Notes: a model not told the origin generated them from the letters alone. DNA of 64,000 bases from Leifsonia sp. TF02-11 (GCF_017565305.1 NZ_JAGEKP010000032.1:1-64000); one strand, 5' to 3'. Shown: positions 15,594 through 24,707, counted from the stretch's first letter. Translations and numbers: made by a program.

Positions 15594-16865
15594 ATGGCCA
15601 GGGACTCCGCACTCCGTTTCGGCGCGCAGACCGACGAGGTGATGAGCCTCCTGCGCGTGGTCAACCTCGTCCGCACCGGAGAGGCCGACACCCGGCCCGA
15701 GATCGGCCGGCTGACCGGCCTGGGCCGCGGCGTCGTGGCGCAGCGTGTCGATGCGGCGATCGAGATGGGCTTCCTGGAGGACGGCGAGTACGGTCCGTCC
15801 TCCGGCGGCCGCGCACCGCGGACGCTCCGCTTCCGCGCGGACCAGGGCCGGATCGTGATCTGTGCGCTCGGCGCCCTCCACATCCGCGTCGGCCTGGCCT
15901 CGCTCGACGGCACGGTGCTCGCGGAGGCGCACTGCGCGTGGGACATCGGCCGCGGGCCCGCCGAGACGATCGACACGGCCCTCGGAATGATCGACGAGCT
16001 CCTCGCCGCGGGCGAGGAGCGCCCGGTCTGGGCGGTCGCCGTCGGAGTTCCCGGCCCCGTGGACTTCGAGACGGGCTCGCCGGTCGCGCCGCCCATCATG
16101 CCCGGCTGGAACGGATTCGACGTGCGCCGCCGCTTCGAGCAGCGCTTCGACGCGCCGGTCTGGGTCGACAACGACGTCAACCTGCTGGCGCTCACCGAAC
16201 GCAGCCACCGCCGCGACGACAACGTCGACCTGATCTACTGCAAGGTCGGCAGCGGCATCGGCGCCGGCCTCGTCTCGCACGGCCGCATCCACCGCGGGGC
16301 GAACGGCGCCGCCGGCGACATCGGTCACGTGCGCGTGCGCGACTCCACCGCTGTCTGCCGCTGCGGCAAGGTGGGCTGCCTGGAGGCCGAGGCGTCCGGC
16401 TGGGCGATCATGCGGGACGCCGAGCGCGCGCTCGCGGAAGGCGCGACCGGGATCCTCGCCGGCCTCGTCGAGCGCGGAGAGCCGATCACCCCGGAGGCCG
16501 TGGCGATCGCAGCCCAGGACGGCGATGCCCTCGCGATCTCGCTGGTCCAGCGCTCGGCCCGACTGATCGGCGAGTCGATCGCGGCGCTCGTCAACATGTT
16601 CAATCCGGGTGTGATCGTGGTCGGCGGGGCGGTCTCGTCGGCCGGGGAGATCTTCCTCGCCGAGGTGCGCCAGCGCGTCTACGAGCTGTCCCTGCCGCTG
16701 GCCACCCGCGACCTCTCGATCGTGCGCTCCATCGGCGACGAACGGGAGCCGTTGCGCGGCGGCGCAGAGCTCGCGATCGAGGAGCTGTTCGACGTGACGT
16801 TCCCGCGCTGGTTCGCAGACGGTCGGCCGACGATCGAGGGGATCAAAGGCCCGGCGGCGGCCTAA
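15594..16865 (+). CDS. ROK-family transcriptional regulator
   Basis: A 423-residue protein with an N-terminal winged-helix part (about residues 10-65: EVMSLLRVVNLVRTGEADTR) and a C-terminal sugar-kinase-like ROK domain. The ROK signature includes VDNDVNLLALTE, KVGSGIGAGLVSHGRIHRGA, the zinc motif CRCGKVGCLE and VIVVGGAVSSAGEIF. ROK repressors usually sense sugars or sugar phosphates, so its position between an aromatic operon and the glycoside island is suggestive. ATG at 15594 is given; GTG at 15579 is also possible (GTGAGG close before it). It reads away from the dioxygenase operon. Its ligand is unknown. Confidence 0.85.
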   Translation: MARDSALRFGAQTDEVMSLLRVVNLVRTGEADTRPEIGRLTGLGRGVVAQRVDAAIEMGFLEDGEYGPSSGGRAPRTLRFRADQGRIVICALGALHIRVGLASLDGTVLAEAHCAWDIGRGPAETIDTALGMIDELLAAGEERPVWAVAVGVPGPVDFETGSPVAPPIMPGWNGFDVRRRFEQRFDAPVWVDNDVNLLALTERSHRRDDNVDLIYCKVGSGIGAGLVSHGRIHRGANGAAGDIGHVRVRDSTAVCRCGKVGCLEAEASGWAIMRDAERALAEGATGILAGLVERGEPITPEAVAIAAQDGDALAISLVQRSARLIGESIAALVNMFNPGVIVVGGAVSSAGEIFLAEVRQRVYELSLPLATRDLSIVRSIGDEREPLRGGAELAIEELFDVTFPRWFADGRPTIEGIKGPAAA

Positions 16866-16883
16866 CGTCATCCCACCCCCGCG

Positions 16884-16936
16884 ATTCGTCACGAATCTCG
16901 AGATTCGTGGCACGAATGTCGGGATTCGTGACGAAT
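16884..16936. repeat. 53-bp nested-palindrome element, copy 5
   Basis: ATTCGTCACGAAT (16884-16896), CTCGAG, ATTCGTGGCACGAAT (16903-16917), GTCGGG, ATTCGTGACGAAT (16924-16936). It lies between the ROK stop and the next plus-strand gene. Confidence 0.92.
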
Positions 16937-16956
16937 CTCTTCTTCTGGTTTTCGGC

Positions 16957-16983
16957 GTAAGCATGTAGCTTACCGGCATAAGC
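16957..16983. promoter_or_regulatory. GTAAGC/GCTTAC operator-like palindromes upstream of the fused deglycosidase-like gene
   Basis: GTAAGC (16957-16962), 5 nt, GCTTAC (16968-16973), then 4 nt and ATAAGC (16978-16983). Alternating half-sites of the same type occur at 37544-37562 beside the LysR gene, so this may be a shared regulator site. It lies 16-42 bp before the ATG at 16999. Confidence 0.45.
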
Positions 16984-16998
16984 GGACGAAGGGGCGCC

Positions 16999-18306
16999 AT
17001 GGGCCTGCCGATACTGGGTGACGACGCCCTGACCTCGACCACCGACGGGTTCACCGTGCGGGTGAGCCTGCCGTGGATCCGGTCGCTGCCGTTGTCGAGC
17101 GTGTCGGCGGTGCGGCTCCACCTCGACGGGGAGGAGTGCGCCGTCGAGGTGCCCGACGACGACGGCTGGTGGTTCGTACAGGACCGCCTGCCGCTGTGCG
17201 GCCGTCGCCCGCTCGCGCCGGGCGCCCACACCGTGGCGGTGGCGTTCCGGCTGCTCATCCCCTACCTGCCTGGCGGCCCGGACGGACCGCTGACGCTCGA
17301 CTTCGCGGCCGAGCGGCGTTTGGAGGTCGTTCACGACACTCCGTGGACCCTCGCGGCGAGCGCCTTCAACTGGACACCGGAGGTCATCCGCGCCGAGCGC
17401 GCGGCGACCGACATCGCGGTCGGCATCGTCGCCTCCGGGGCGGCATCGGTGATCGAGCTCGAACCGGGACAGCTGTGGAGATCGTTTCCGTCGACACCGA
17501 CAGAGGAGGCCGCAGCACTGCGCGACCGGATCAGCGCGGCGGGCGGACGGGTCGGCATCGTCGGCGCGAGCCTCGACGAGTGGCTGAGCCCGACGCGGAG
17601 GCGCGACGACGACGAGCGGTTCGCGTTCCTTCTCCCCCAGCTGCAGACCGCCCACGATCTCGGTGCGGAGGGCGTGCGGCTGCCGATCGGGCAGGCAGGC
17701 GCGGCACTGCTCGGGAGGCTGCAGCCCGTGCTGCACGAGCTCGACCTGACCCTCTACGAGGAGCTGCAGGGGCAGCAGACGCCGGACTCCCCTCCCGTCG
17801 CCCGCGCGATCGACGACATCGCCGCCCTCGCTGACACCCGCGTACGGCTGCTCGTGGATACCAGCATGCTGATGCCGGCGCTCCCCGTCACCTACCTCGC
17901 GGCGCTCGCTCCGAACATCCCGAAGGACCTCCTCGATCGGCTGACCGACGCCTGGCTGGAGCCGGTCACGCTCGACGCCGTCGTGGCCCACCTCCGGTCG
18001 GGCGCGGTGCCTCCCGCCGCACACGCCCTCTACATGGACCTGCTGGTTCGCTTCGGCCGCTCGTCGGTCGACGCGCTCCGCGGCGTCCTCCCGCTGGTGG
18101 GCGCGTTCCACCTCAAGTTCTGGGACCTCGACGACGCCGACGGGCGGGTCTCGCAGCCGCTGCGCGACCTCGGCGCACTCCTGCGAGAGGCCGCTCTCGG
18201 CTTCGCCGGCACGCTCTGCAGCGAATGGGGAGGCCACGAGTGGCTCGACGCGGACCCCACGGACCTGACCCGCGCCCACCTCGCCCTCGCGCGCGCCTCC
18301 CTGTAG
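16999..18306 (+). CDS. Fused, partly degenerate C-glycoside-deglycosidase-like protein (beta-like + alpha-like domains)
   Basis: A 435-residue protein with two parts. Residues 1-110 resemble DUF6379 (C-glycoside deglycosidase beta subunit): DGFTVRVSLPWIRSLPLSSV matches the IPWYRSLWLSSV core of the paralogues here. Residues about 115-435 resemble the AP-endonuclease-2 / sugar isomerase barrel of the alpha subunit. Candidate metal ligands are kept (E254 in LYE, D287 in LLVDTS, H371 in FHLKFWD, E409 in CSEWGGHEW), but the second His of the YEIH motif is replaced (L256) and the STMHS histidine is lost. So it may be catalytically altered or regulatory. It is encoded alone on the plus strand, with a possible LysR-type site upstream. 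Confidence 0.68.
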   Translation: MGLPILGDDALTSTTDGFTVRVSLPWIRSLPLSSVSAVRLHLDGEECAVEVPDDDGWWFVQDRLPLCGRRPLAPGAHTVAVAFRLLIPYLPGGPDGPLTLDFAAERRLEVVHDTPWTLAASAFNWTPEVIRAERAATDIAVGIVASGAASVIELEPGQLWRSFPSTPTEEAAALRDRISAAGGRVGIVGASLDEWLSPTRRRDDDERFAFLLPQLQTAHDLGAEGVRLPIGQAGAALLGRLQPVLHELDLTLYEELQGQQTPDSPPVARAIDDIAALADTRVRLLVDTSMLMPALPVTYLAALAPNIPKDLLDRLTDAWLEPVTLDAVVAHLRSGAVPPAAHALYMDLLVRFGRSSVDALRGVLPLVGAFHLKFWDLDDADGRVSQPLRDLGALLREAALGFAGTLCSEWGGHEWLDADPTDLTRAHLALARASL

Positions 18307-18333
18307 AACCCTCGAGGGGGCGGCCCCCGGCGC

Positions 18334-19203
18334 TCAGCGCTCGTGGTTGTAGTACGGCCAGGGGAGGAAGCGGCGCTCGCCCCTGCGGTCGGGCCCGGTC
18401 AGGGTCACCTCGCCGGTGGCGGCCCACTCGACACCGCGCGGGAACATCCGGATGAACTCGATGCGGCGGAAGGTGTCGATGTCGTGGCCGATCGTGATGG
18501 TGAACGAGCGGCCGGCCCCGTACTCGTTGATCCACGCGATCGGCTGGTCGGTGTTCATGCCGGGAAGGAAGGCGATACCCTCCTCCGGGATCGCCACCGG
18601 GTAGTGCGACATCGGCCAGATCGGCGCCTTCTCGTACGACTCCAGGTCGTCGTAGGTGGTGAGCAGCACCTGCGCGCCGTCGAGGATCTCGACGCCGGTC
18701 AGGATGTCGTCCCCGGTGACGGTCCAGCGTGCGCTGATGCCGTCCGTGATCGGGTGGCGCGGCTCGACGGTGTCGAGCTGCGCCTCGCCCCACGGACGCG
18801 GCCGCAGGCCTCCCGCGACGGTCAGCCGCGATCCGCGCAGGGTGTTGTACTCGTCCGGGTAGCCCCAGTCGTCCTCCTGGGCGGCCGACCCGTGGAACCA
18901 GACGATGCCCTTGCCGTCGTGGTGCACGAACTTCAGCAGCGCGGCGTCGGTCTCCGGCCCGAACCCGACCGCCTTCTCGTGGTAGCCGTCGCGACCCTCG
19001 AAGACGACGATCACCACGTCGTACTTGTCGATGATCGCCGCGCCCAGCCCGCGCGGGTCCTCCACGACCCGCACCCGGTAGCGCCCGGTGTCCTCCAGCA
19101 GCTGCGTGAGCCAGACATTGTGCTGGCGGAAGCTGCGGTGCTCGTTGTCGTGCTCGCGGGTCATGTGCCCGGAGAGGATGAGCACATCGATGGCATCGGT
19201 CAT
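18334..19203 (-). CDS. ThuA-like domain protein
   Basis: A 289-residue protein of the ThuA (class I glutamine amidotransferase-like) family. Visible: VLILSGHMTREHDNEHRSF at the start, YDVVIVVFEGRDGYHEKAV, GKGIVWFHGSAAQEDDWGY, and the late segment YGAGRSFTITIGHDIDTF with the family's G-H pattern. ThuA-type proteins occur with enzymes that make or use 3-keto sugars, as in rhizobial trehalose catabolism (established context). Here it is the last gene of the long glycoside operon and overlaps the preceding FMN oxidase stop as ATGA. I infer a role in handling a keto-sugar intermediate; the reaction is unknown. Confidence 0.8.
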   Translation of the reverse strand: MTDAIDVLILSGHMTREHDNEHRSFRQHNVWLTQLLEDTGRYRVRVVEDPRGLGAAIIDKYDVVIVVFEGRDGYHEKAVGFGPETDAALLKFVHHDGKGIVWFHGSAAQEDDWGYPDEYNTLRGSRLTVAGGLRPRPWGEAQLDTVEPRHPITDGISARWTVTGDDILTGVEILDGAQVLLTTYDDLESYEKAPIWPMSHYPVAIPEEGIAFLPGMNTDQPIAWINEYGAGRSFTITIGHDIDTFRRIEFIRMFPRGVEWAATGEVTLTGPDRRGERRFLPWPYYNHER

Positions 19204-20294
19204 GGAATTCTCCGTCCTGGTTCGAGGATGCTGTCGTCGATCTCCGCCACGCTCGTGGCACCGGTGATCGCCATCCCCTCGGCCAGCTCCGCTCGAAGGA
19301 TGCTCAGCACCCGCTCCACTCCGGCGGCGGCGCCGACGGTGAGCCCCCACAGAGCCGGACGACCGACGAGCACGGCTCTCGCGCCGAGGCCGAGCGCCCG
19401 CAGGACGTCGAATCCGGAGCGGATGCCACTGTCGGCATACACCTCGATCTCGTCACCCACGGCGTCGATGACGGCGGGGAGCGCCTGCGCCACGGGCTGC
19501 GAGGACCGCAGCCCCTGCCCGGCATGGTTGGACACGATGACGCCGGCGGCGCCGTGGTCTCGGGCGAGGATCGCGTCCTCGGGCCGGATGACCCCCTTCA
19601 GCAGGAGGGGCAGGTCGGACAGTCCTTTCAACCACTCCACATCCGCCCACGAGGCGGTCGGGTCGGGGAACGTCGCGCCGAACGGCTTGTCGCGATAGTC
19701 CCGGACGACATACATCGTGTGGGCGTCATCCCGCCACTGCTGCTCCAGGGCGCGCATGGCCTCCCGCATCGGGCGCGGAAAGGACGGCATCACGGGGAGG
19801 TCCACTGTCAGGCAGAGAGCCGAAGCGCCGGCGGCGACGGCGCGCTCGACCACGTCGCGCACGACACTGCGGTCCCGGAAGCAGTACAGCTGCTGCCAGT
19901 ATCGCCCGGCCGCCACCGCCCCGACCTCTTCCGGGGTCCGCGCGCCTGTCATGCTCAGTGTGGTGATGGTCCCGGCTGCAACCGCGCCCCGCGCGGTGGC
20001 GACCTCCCCCTCCGGCTGGACGAACGTGGAGCCCACGAACGGTGCCGTGATGATCGGCAGGGAGATGCGTTCGCCGAGCACGGTGACCGACGTGTCGACG
20101 TCACCGACATCGGTGAGTGCACGGGGCCGGAGACGGATGCTGCTCCAGGCGGCGATGTCGTCGTGCAGCGTCCGCTCCATGCCCGCGTTGTTGACGAACT
20201 CCCGGTACGCTTCGGGCATCACGCGCTCCGCAGCGACCCGGAACTCCTCCACGTCCCAGAGGTCCGCGAGGTCGACCATCTCGGCCCGTGTCAC
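19200..20294 (-). CDS. FMN-dependent alpha-hydroxy-acid-oxidase-fold enzyme with an atypical active site
   Basis: A 364-residue FMN beta/alpha barrel of the glycolate oxidase / lactate dehydrogenase family. Recognisable: PIITAPFVGSTFVQPEGEVA, RYWQQLYCFRDR (Y137), LTVDLPVMP (D165), LLLKGV (K233), SNHAGQGL (H257), and the phosphate-binding YADSGIRSGFDVLRALGLGA. The usual motif is SNHGGRQL, whose Arg holds the substrate carboxylate. Here Gln260 takes that place, and the second carboxylate Arg region is also altered. A hydroxy acid is therefore doubtful; a sugar-derived alcohol is possible. GTG at 20294 overlaps the upstream gene by GTGA; the stop overlaps ThuA by ATGA. Confidence 0.83.
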   Translation of the reverse strand: MTRAEMVDLADLWDVEEFRVAAERVMPEAYREFVNNAGMERTLHDDIAAWSSIRLRPRALTDVGDVDTSVTVLGERISLPIITAPFVGSTFVQPEGEVATARGAVAAGTITTLSMTGARTPEEVGAVAAGRYWQQLYCFRDRSVVRDVVERAVAAGASALCLTVDLPVMPSFPRPMREAMRALEQQWRDDAHTMYVVRDYRDKPFGATFPDPTASWADVEWLKGLSDLPLLLKGVIRPEDAILARDHGAAGVIVSNHAGQGLRSSQPVAQALPAVIDAVGDEIEVYADSGIRSGFDVLRALGLGARAVLVGRPALWGLTVGAAAGVERVLSILRAELAEGMAITGATSVAEIDDSILEPGRRIP

Positions 20295-21283
20295 CGTGGC
20301 TCCAGCCCGGCGGCCCGGTAGATGTCGTCGACCGTGCGCATCGTGCCCGCGCCGCGCTCGGCGTCGAGGATGCTGGAGGATCCGTCGCCGAGAACGGCGA
20401 CGAGGTGTTCCAGCTGACGCGCGTAGCTGTTCTCCCCGTCGACGGCGCTCTCCTCCACGAGGATGTCGTCGCCCGCGCTGACGCGGAGCTTCGCTCCCCA
20501 CTGCGGCACGATGACGCTCGTGGCCTCCAGGTGGGCAGCCGAGCCGGCGATGCGCAGCGACATGGCGCCCTCGTCGTCGCCGAGGAACGAAGCGCGGACG
20601 TCGGCCCGCGCTCCCGACGGCAGCCGCAGTACCGCGTCGGTCTGCAGGTCGATCCGCTGGTCGCCGTCGTAGAGCACCGCGGTGGCCTGCTCGACCACCG
20701 GCTCCCCCCACGCGGCGCGAAGGAGGTCGACCGCGTAGCAACCCACATCCATCACCGCCCCGCCGCCCAGGTCTCCGTCGAGCCGGATGTTTCCCGGCTT
20801 GACGACGAAGTGCGGGATGCTGAAGTCGATGTGGACGCTCTGGATGTCGCCGAGCACGCCCGATGCGATGACATCGAGCAGCTGTCGCGTGAACGAGTGG
20901 AGCCGGTAGTGGAAGCCGACGAAAGCACGCCGGCCCGTCGCCTGGGCGGTTTCGCCGATCAGGGCGGCGGTCGTGCCGTTGACCGACAGTGGCTTCTCGC
21001 ACAAGACGTGCTTCCCGGCGTTCAGCGCGCGGACCGCCCACTCGGCGTGGGTGATCGGCGGCAGCGCCAGGTACACGAGGTCGATGTCGGGGTCGGACAG
21101 GATCGTCTCGTAGTCGCCGTGCTTCGGCAGGTGCAGTCGCTCGGCGAACGCTCTCGCGCGTTCCGGATCGCGCGCCCCGATGGCGACGACGCTCGCCCCC
21201 GCCACGTCGCGCGACGGTTCCACCATCGCCCGCTCCGCGATACCACCGGCACCCAGGATGCCGATCCTCAGCTCCGACGGCAC
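20291..21283 (-). CDS. Gfo/Idh/MocA-family oxidoreductase
   Basis: A 330-residue NAD(P)-dependent sugar oxidoreductase. The nucleotide-binding start is RIGILGAGGIAERAM, the conserved EKP motif is [12 protein letters not shown] with the catalytic-type Lys, and the C-terminal domain has GGGAVMDVGCYAVDLLRAAWG. Members oxidise or reduce ring carbons of sugars, often C3 in 3-keto pathways. It sits 4 bp after an isomerase-like gene and overlaps the FMN enzyme. GTG at 21283 begins the fold immediately; the longer open frame is not protein-like. It probably acts on the sugar released from a glycoside. Confidence 0.87.
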   Translation of the reverse strand: MPSELRIGILGAGGIAERAMVEPSRDVAGASVVAIGARDPERARAFAERLHLPKHGDYETILSDPDIDLVYLALPPITHAEWAVRALNAGKHVLCEKPLSVNGTTAALIGETAQATGRRAFVGFHYRLHSFTRQLLDVIASGVLGDIQSVHIDFSIPHFVVKPGNIRLDGDLGGGAVMDVGCYAVDLLRAAWGEPVVEQATAVLYDGDQRIDLQTDAVLRLPSGARADVRASFLGDDEGAMSLRIAGSAAHLEATSVIVPQWGAKLRVSAGDDILVEESAVDGENSYARQLEHLVAVLGDGSSSILDAERGAGTMRTVDDIYRAAGLEPR

Positions 21284-21287
21284 GATG

Positions 21288-22295
21288 TCAGTCCTGTTTC
21301 GTCGAGAAGGCGGCGTCGAAGGACGCGTCGGGCGGGGTGATGGCGTTGAGCTCGCGCACGAAGGCGATGGCCTCCGGGGCGCCATGGAGGCGGTCCATGC
21401 CGGCGTCCTCCCACTCCACGGACGTCGGGCCGGTGTAGCCGATGAAGTTGAGCGCGCGGAAGATCGGTTCCCACGGCACCTCGCCGTGCGCAGTGGACAC
21501 GAACGTCCAGCCACGGCGCGGGTTCGCCCACGGCAGGTGCGAGCCGAGCACCCCGTTGCGGCCGTCGAGGTTGGTGATCGACTCCTTCACGTGCACGTGG
21601 AAGATATGGTCGGCGAAGTCGAGCACGAACGCCACCGGGTCCAGCTGCTGCCACATGAAGTGCGACGGGTCGAAGTTGATGCCGAAGCTCTTCCGGTGGC
21701 CGATCGCCTCCAGCGCGGCCTTCGCCGTCCAGTAGTCGTAGGCGATCTCGGAGGGGTGCACCTCCAACGCGAACCGCACACCGACCTCCTCGAACACGTC
21801 GAGGATCGGATGGAAGCGATCGGCGAAGTCCTGGTAGCCGGCGGCGATCCACGCATCGGAGGCCGGTGGGAACATCGCCACGGCCTTCCAGATCGAGGAG
21901 CCGGTGAAGCCCGTGACGGTCGTCACGCCGAGCGCCGCGGCCATCCGGGCGGTGAGCTTCAGCTCCTCGGCAGCGCGCTGCCGCACGCCTTCCGGGTCGC
22001 CGTCGCCCCAGACCCGGTCGTTCAGGATGTCGCGGTGCCGCTCGTCGATCGGGTCGTCGCAGACGGCCTGGCCGGCGAGGTGGTTGGAGATCGTCCACAC
22101 GCGCAGGCCGTTGCGCTCCAGGATGTCCTTCCGCGACTGCACATAGTCGGCGTCGTCCCACCGCGAGACGTCGAGGTGGTCGCCCCAGCAGGCGATCTCG
22201 AGGCCGTCGTAGCCCCACTCGCCGGCGAGCCGGGCCACCTCCTCGAACGGGAGATCGGCCCACTGGCCGGTGAACAAGGTGATCGGTCTGGTCAT
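21288..22295 (-). CDS. Sugar phosphate isomerase/epimerase family (AP-endonuclease-2-like TIM barrel)
   Basis: A 335-residue TIM barrel. Candidate metal ligands are in [15 protein letters not shown] (Glu and His), [13 protein letters not shown] (Asp and His), IFHVHVKE (His) and [12 protein letters not shown] (Glu). Unlike the deglycosidase-alpha paralogues in this island it lacks the FSSTMHSLSP and HAKFYD motifs; it looks more like isomerases acting on free sugars or inosose-type compounds. AGGAGG lies 6 nt before the ATG at 22295. Between two Gfo/Idh genes, it probably isomerises a keto-sugar intermediate. Confidence 0.84.
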   Translation of the reverse strand: MTRPITLFTGQWADLPFEEVARLAGEWGYDGLEIACWGDHLDVSRWDDADYVQSRKDILERNGLRVWTISNHLAGQAVCDDPIDERHRDILNDRVWGDGDPEGVRQRAAEELKLTARMAAALGVTTVTGFTGSSIWKAVAMFPPASDAWIAAGYQDFADRFHPILDVFEEVGVRFALEVHPSEIAYDYWTAKAALEAIGHRKSFGINFDPSHFMWQQLDPVAFVLDFADHIFHVHVKESITNLDGRNGVLGSHLPWANPRRGWTFVSTAHGEVPWEPIFRALNFIGYTGPTSVEWEDAGMDRLHGAPEAIAFVRELNAITPPDASFDAAFSTKQD

Positions 22296-22305
22296 GTTCG
22301 TCCTC

Positions 22306-23487
22306 CTACACGCGCGCGGGTTCTGCGGCCTCGACAGCGACCCACGCCGAGTCGTTCGCCGAGCTGGCCTCCACCGCGGCGAGCACACGTTGCACCGCGA
22401 GGCCGTCGGCGAAGGTGGGGTCGAGCTCGGTGCCGTGGGCGATCGCCGTGACGAAGTCGACGACCTGGTGCGAGAAGCCGTGCTCGTAGCCGAGCATGTG
22501 GCCAGGAGGCCACCACGCCGAGACGTACGGATGCTCGGGCTCGGTGACCAGGATCGTCGTGAACCCCTGCAGTTCGGCGGGCGCGTTGCGGTCGTAGTAC
22601 CGCAGTTCGTTGAGGCGTTCGAGGTCGAACGCCAGCGCTCCCTGAGAGCCGGAGACCTCGATGGTGAGGGCGTTCTTGCGCCCGGTGGCGAAGCGCGTGG
22701 CCTCGAACGACACCAGTGCGCCGTTGCCGAGCCGTCCGGTGAAGATCGCGGCGTCGTCGACCGTCACGTCGCCGAGCTCTCCGGTGGAGCTGCCGGCGAA
22801 CCCGGAACGCTCGCCGAGCACGGGCCGTTGCGCGACGATCGTCTCGACCGTCCCGGAGACCCGGGTCACCGGGCTCCCTGTCACGAACTGCGTCAGGTCG
22901 ACGATGTGCGCGCCGATGTCGCCCAGGGCTCCCGAACCGGCGTGCTCCTTCTGGAGCCGCCAGCCGAGCGGCACGGACGGGTCGACGAGCCAGTCCTGCC
23001 GATACGCCCCGCGCACCTGCCGCACCTCGCCGATCGTCCCGCGGGAGATCAGGTCCTGCAGCAGGGAGACGGCCGGGACGCGCCGGTAGGTGAAGCCCAC
23101 CATCGCGCGCACCCCCTTCTCGGCGGCACGCTCGGCAGCCGCCGCCATCGCCTCGGCCTCCTCGACCGAGTTGGCGAGCGGCTTCTCGCAGAGCACGTGC
23201 TTACCGGCCTCCAGCGCCGCGATCGCGATCTCGGCGTGCGAGTCGCCCGGCGTCACGATGTCGACCAGGTCGATGTCGTCGCGGGCGATCACCTCGCGCC
23301 AGTCGGTGGCGTGCTCGGCCCAGCCCCACTGGGCGGCGGCCTTCGCCACCGCCTCCTCGTTCCGTCCGACGATCACGGCCAGCTCGACCGAGTCAGGGAG
23401 GTCGAAGACGCGGGGAGCCTGCCGCCAGCCCACCGAGTGCGCAGCGCCCATGAACCCGTAGCCGATCAGGGCCACACGCAGCGTCAT
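22306..23487 (-). CDS. Gfo/Idh/MocA-family oxidoreductase
   Basis: A 393-residue oxidoreductase. The N-terminal Rossmann motif is [14 protein letters not shown], the catalytic-type motif is [17 protein letters not shown], and the C-terminal domain includes [19 protein letters not shown] with the His-Asp pair seen in myo-inositol-dehydrogenase-like enzymes. It overlaps the upstream DUF6379 gene by ATGA. Together with the other Gfo/Idh gene it provides two redox steps for the sugar moiety. The preferred substrate cannot be read from the sequence. Confidence 0.87.
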   Translation of the reverse strand: MTLRVALIGYGFMGAAHSVGWRQAPRVFDLPDSVELAVIVGRNEEAVAKAAAQWGWAEHATDWREVIARDDIDLVDIVTPGDSHAEIAIAALEAGKHVLCEKPLANSVEEAEAMAAAAERAAEKGVRAMVGFTYRRVPAVSLLQDLISRGTIGEVRQVRGAYRQDWLVDPSVPLGWRLQKEHAGSGALGDIGAHIVDLTQFVTGSPVTRVSGTVETIVAQRPVLGERSGFAGSSTGELGDVTVDDAAIFTGRLGNGALVSFEATRFATGRKNALTIEVSGSQGALAFDLERLNELRYYDRNAPAELQGFTTILVTEPEHPYVSAWWPPGHMLGYEHGFSHQVVDFVTAIAHGTELDPTFADGLAVQRVLAAVEASSANDSAWVAVEAAEPARV

Positions 23488-23900
23488 GCCAGCACCAGCT
23501 CGCGCTCGACGGGCACCCGGTTGGTCACGTACCGGCCGGGGCCGCCGTCGACACCCGGCATGATCTGCATGTAGAGCAGGCGCATGGTGAGGACGACCTC
23601 CACGGTGAGTCTCTCGCCCGCCGCAGGCGCGTGGCCCAGCGGGATCACGACGTCCGGGCGGTCGGCGACGAACCACAGGGTCTCGGACTGCTCCGGCAGC
23701 TCCTCGATCCGGTAGCTGCGGCCGTTCAGCTCGAAGCGGAGGTCGTCGCGCGGGATCTCCACGCCGTTCACGGTCGCCGCGACGTCGTCGACCGCCGAGA
23801 GCCACAGGCTCCGGTACCAGGGGAGCTGGATCGAGACCGCGATGCCGTCGTCGGTACGCCGCACGTCCTTCTCCGAGAACAGCGAGTTGTGCGTTGCCAT
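23484..23900 (-). CDS. DUF6379 protein, C-glycoside deglycosidase beta-subunit-like
   Basis: A 138-residue small beta-rich protein. The conserved core IQLPWYRSLWLSAVDDVAAT, the VNGVEIPRDDLRFELNGRSY stretch and the end LLYMQIMPGVDGGPGRYVTN match the other DUF6379 copies in this window. In known C-glycoside deglycosidases this subunit forms a complex with a TIM-barrel alpha subunit and both are needed for C-C cleavage of the 3-keto glycoside (established for the family). The likely partner is the barrel at 24729-25778, separated from it by the NTF2-like gene. The partnership is inferred. Confidence 0.83.
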   Translation of the reverse strand: MATHNSLFSEKDVRRTDDGIAVSIQLPWYRSLWLSAVDDVAATVNGVEIPRDDLRFELNGRSYRIEELPEQSETLWFVADRPDVVIPLGHAPAAGERLTVEVVLTMRLLYMQIMPGVDGGPGRYVTNRVPVERELVLA

Positions 23901-23909
23901 GAGCGTCTC

Positions 23910-24707
23910 CTACTTGAACGTGTCGGTGAAGGTGTCGTGCGCGACCGGGGGCACCGGCTCGAGCGACTGCACCGTGTTCGGGCTGTACGGGTGGTTCTCA
24001 CTCGGGACCGGCTCGTCCGCCGGCGGCATGAACACCGGCTTGCCGTCGTCGCCGAAGTACATGAGGTCGAGGTCGAAGGCCCCCTGGTTCTTCTCGCCGA
24101 AGCTGACCCAGTTCTCCTCGAACGGCGCCCGGGCGAGCTCGTAGCAGCGGAACTTCCAGATCTTCCACTCGCCGTCCTGGCGCAGGAAGTCGATGGCGTA
24201 CTTGCACCAGACCCAGTGCGCCCAGACCTTTTTGCCCTGCACCGGTTCGGGCGAGTACATGTCCGGGAAGGCCTTGGCCACCTCCGGGTCGGTCAGGCCC
24301 GACTCGGTGCCGGCCATCAGCCAGACACCCTTCGCGGTCTTTCCGTCTCCGGCGACCTCGATGACCGGCGTGGTCGTGGCGTGGAGGATGAGCTTGCCCT
24401 CGGGCGACGGACGGCCCCGGTGGTAGCGCGTGACGCTCTCCCAGGTCGTGTACTGCCCGGCGTTCGTGTAGCGGGCGCGGATCCCCTCCGTGCCCTCCTT
24501 CACCCAGAGCGGGATGATCTGCTCGTCCTCGAAGGCGTTGTGCAGATACATGTAGCGGCTGAACAGGTTCTCGATCTCGCCGCGGTCGGCGGCGCGACGG
24601 GCGAGGCCCTGTGCGGCGGCGACCTCCTCGCGCAGGCGCGCGATTTCGGCGACGAGCTCCGAGACGGTCGTCTCGCCGATGGCGTTCGATACAGCGGTTT
24701 CCGACAT
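23910..24707 (-). CDS. NTF2/SnoaL-like protein with N-terminal helix
   Basis: A 265-residue protein. Residues about 15-45 (TVSELVAEIARLREEVAAAQ) look like an amphipathic or coiled-coil helix. The body from about 45 (RGEIENLFSRYMYLHNAFED) to 215 fits the cone-shaped SnoaL/NTF2 fold and keeps YAIDFLRQDGEWKIWKFRCY. Such folds include cyclases, dehydratases and isomerases of polyphenols or steroids. It lies between deglycosidase alpha and beta genes, so it may bind or modify the aromatic aglycone or the sugar lactone. AAGGAG lies before its ATG. No specific function is assigned. Confidence 0.72.
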   Translation of the reverse strand: MSETAVSNAIGETTVSELVAEIARLREEVAAAQGLARRAADRGEIENLFSRYMYLHNAFEDEQIIPLWVKEGTEGIRARYTNAGQYTTWESVTRYHRGRPSPEGKLILHATTTPVIEVAGDGKTAKGVWLMAGTESGLTDPEVAKAFPDMYSPEPVQGKKVWAHWVWCKYAIDFLRQDGEWKIWKFRCYELARAPFEENWVSFGEKNQGAFDLDLMYFGDDGKPVFMPPADEPVPSENHPYSPNTVQSLEPVPPVAHDTFTDTFK

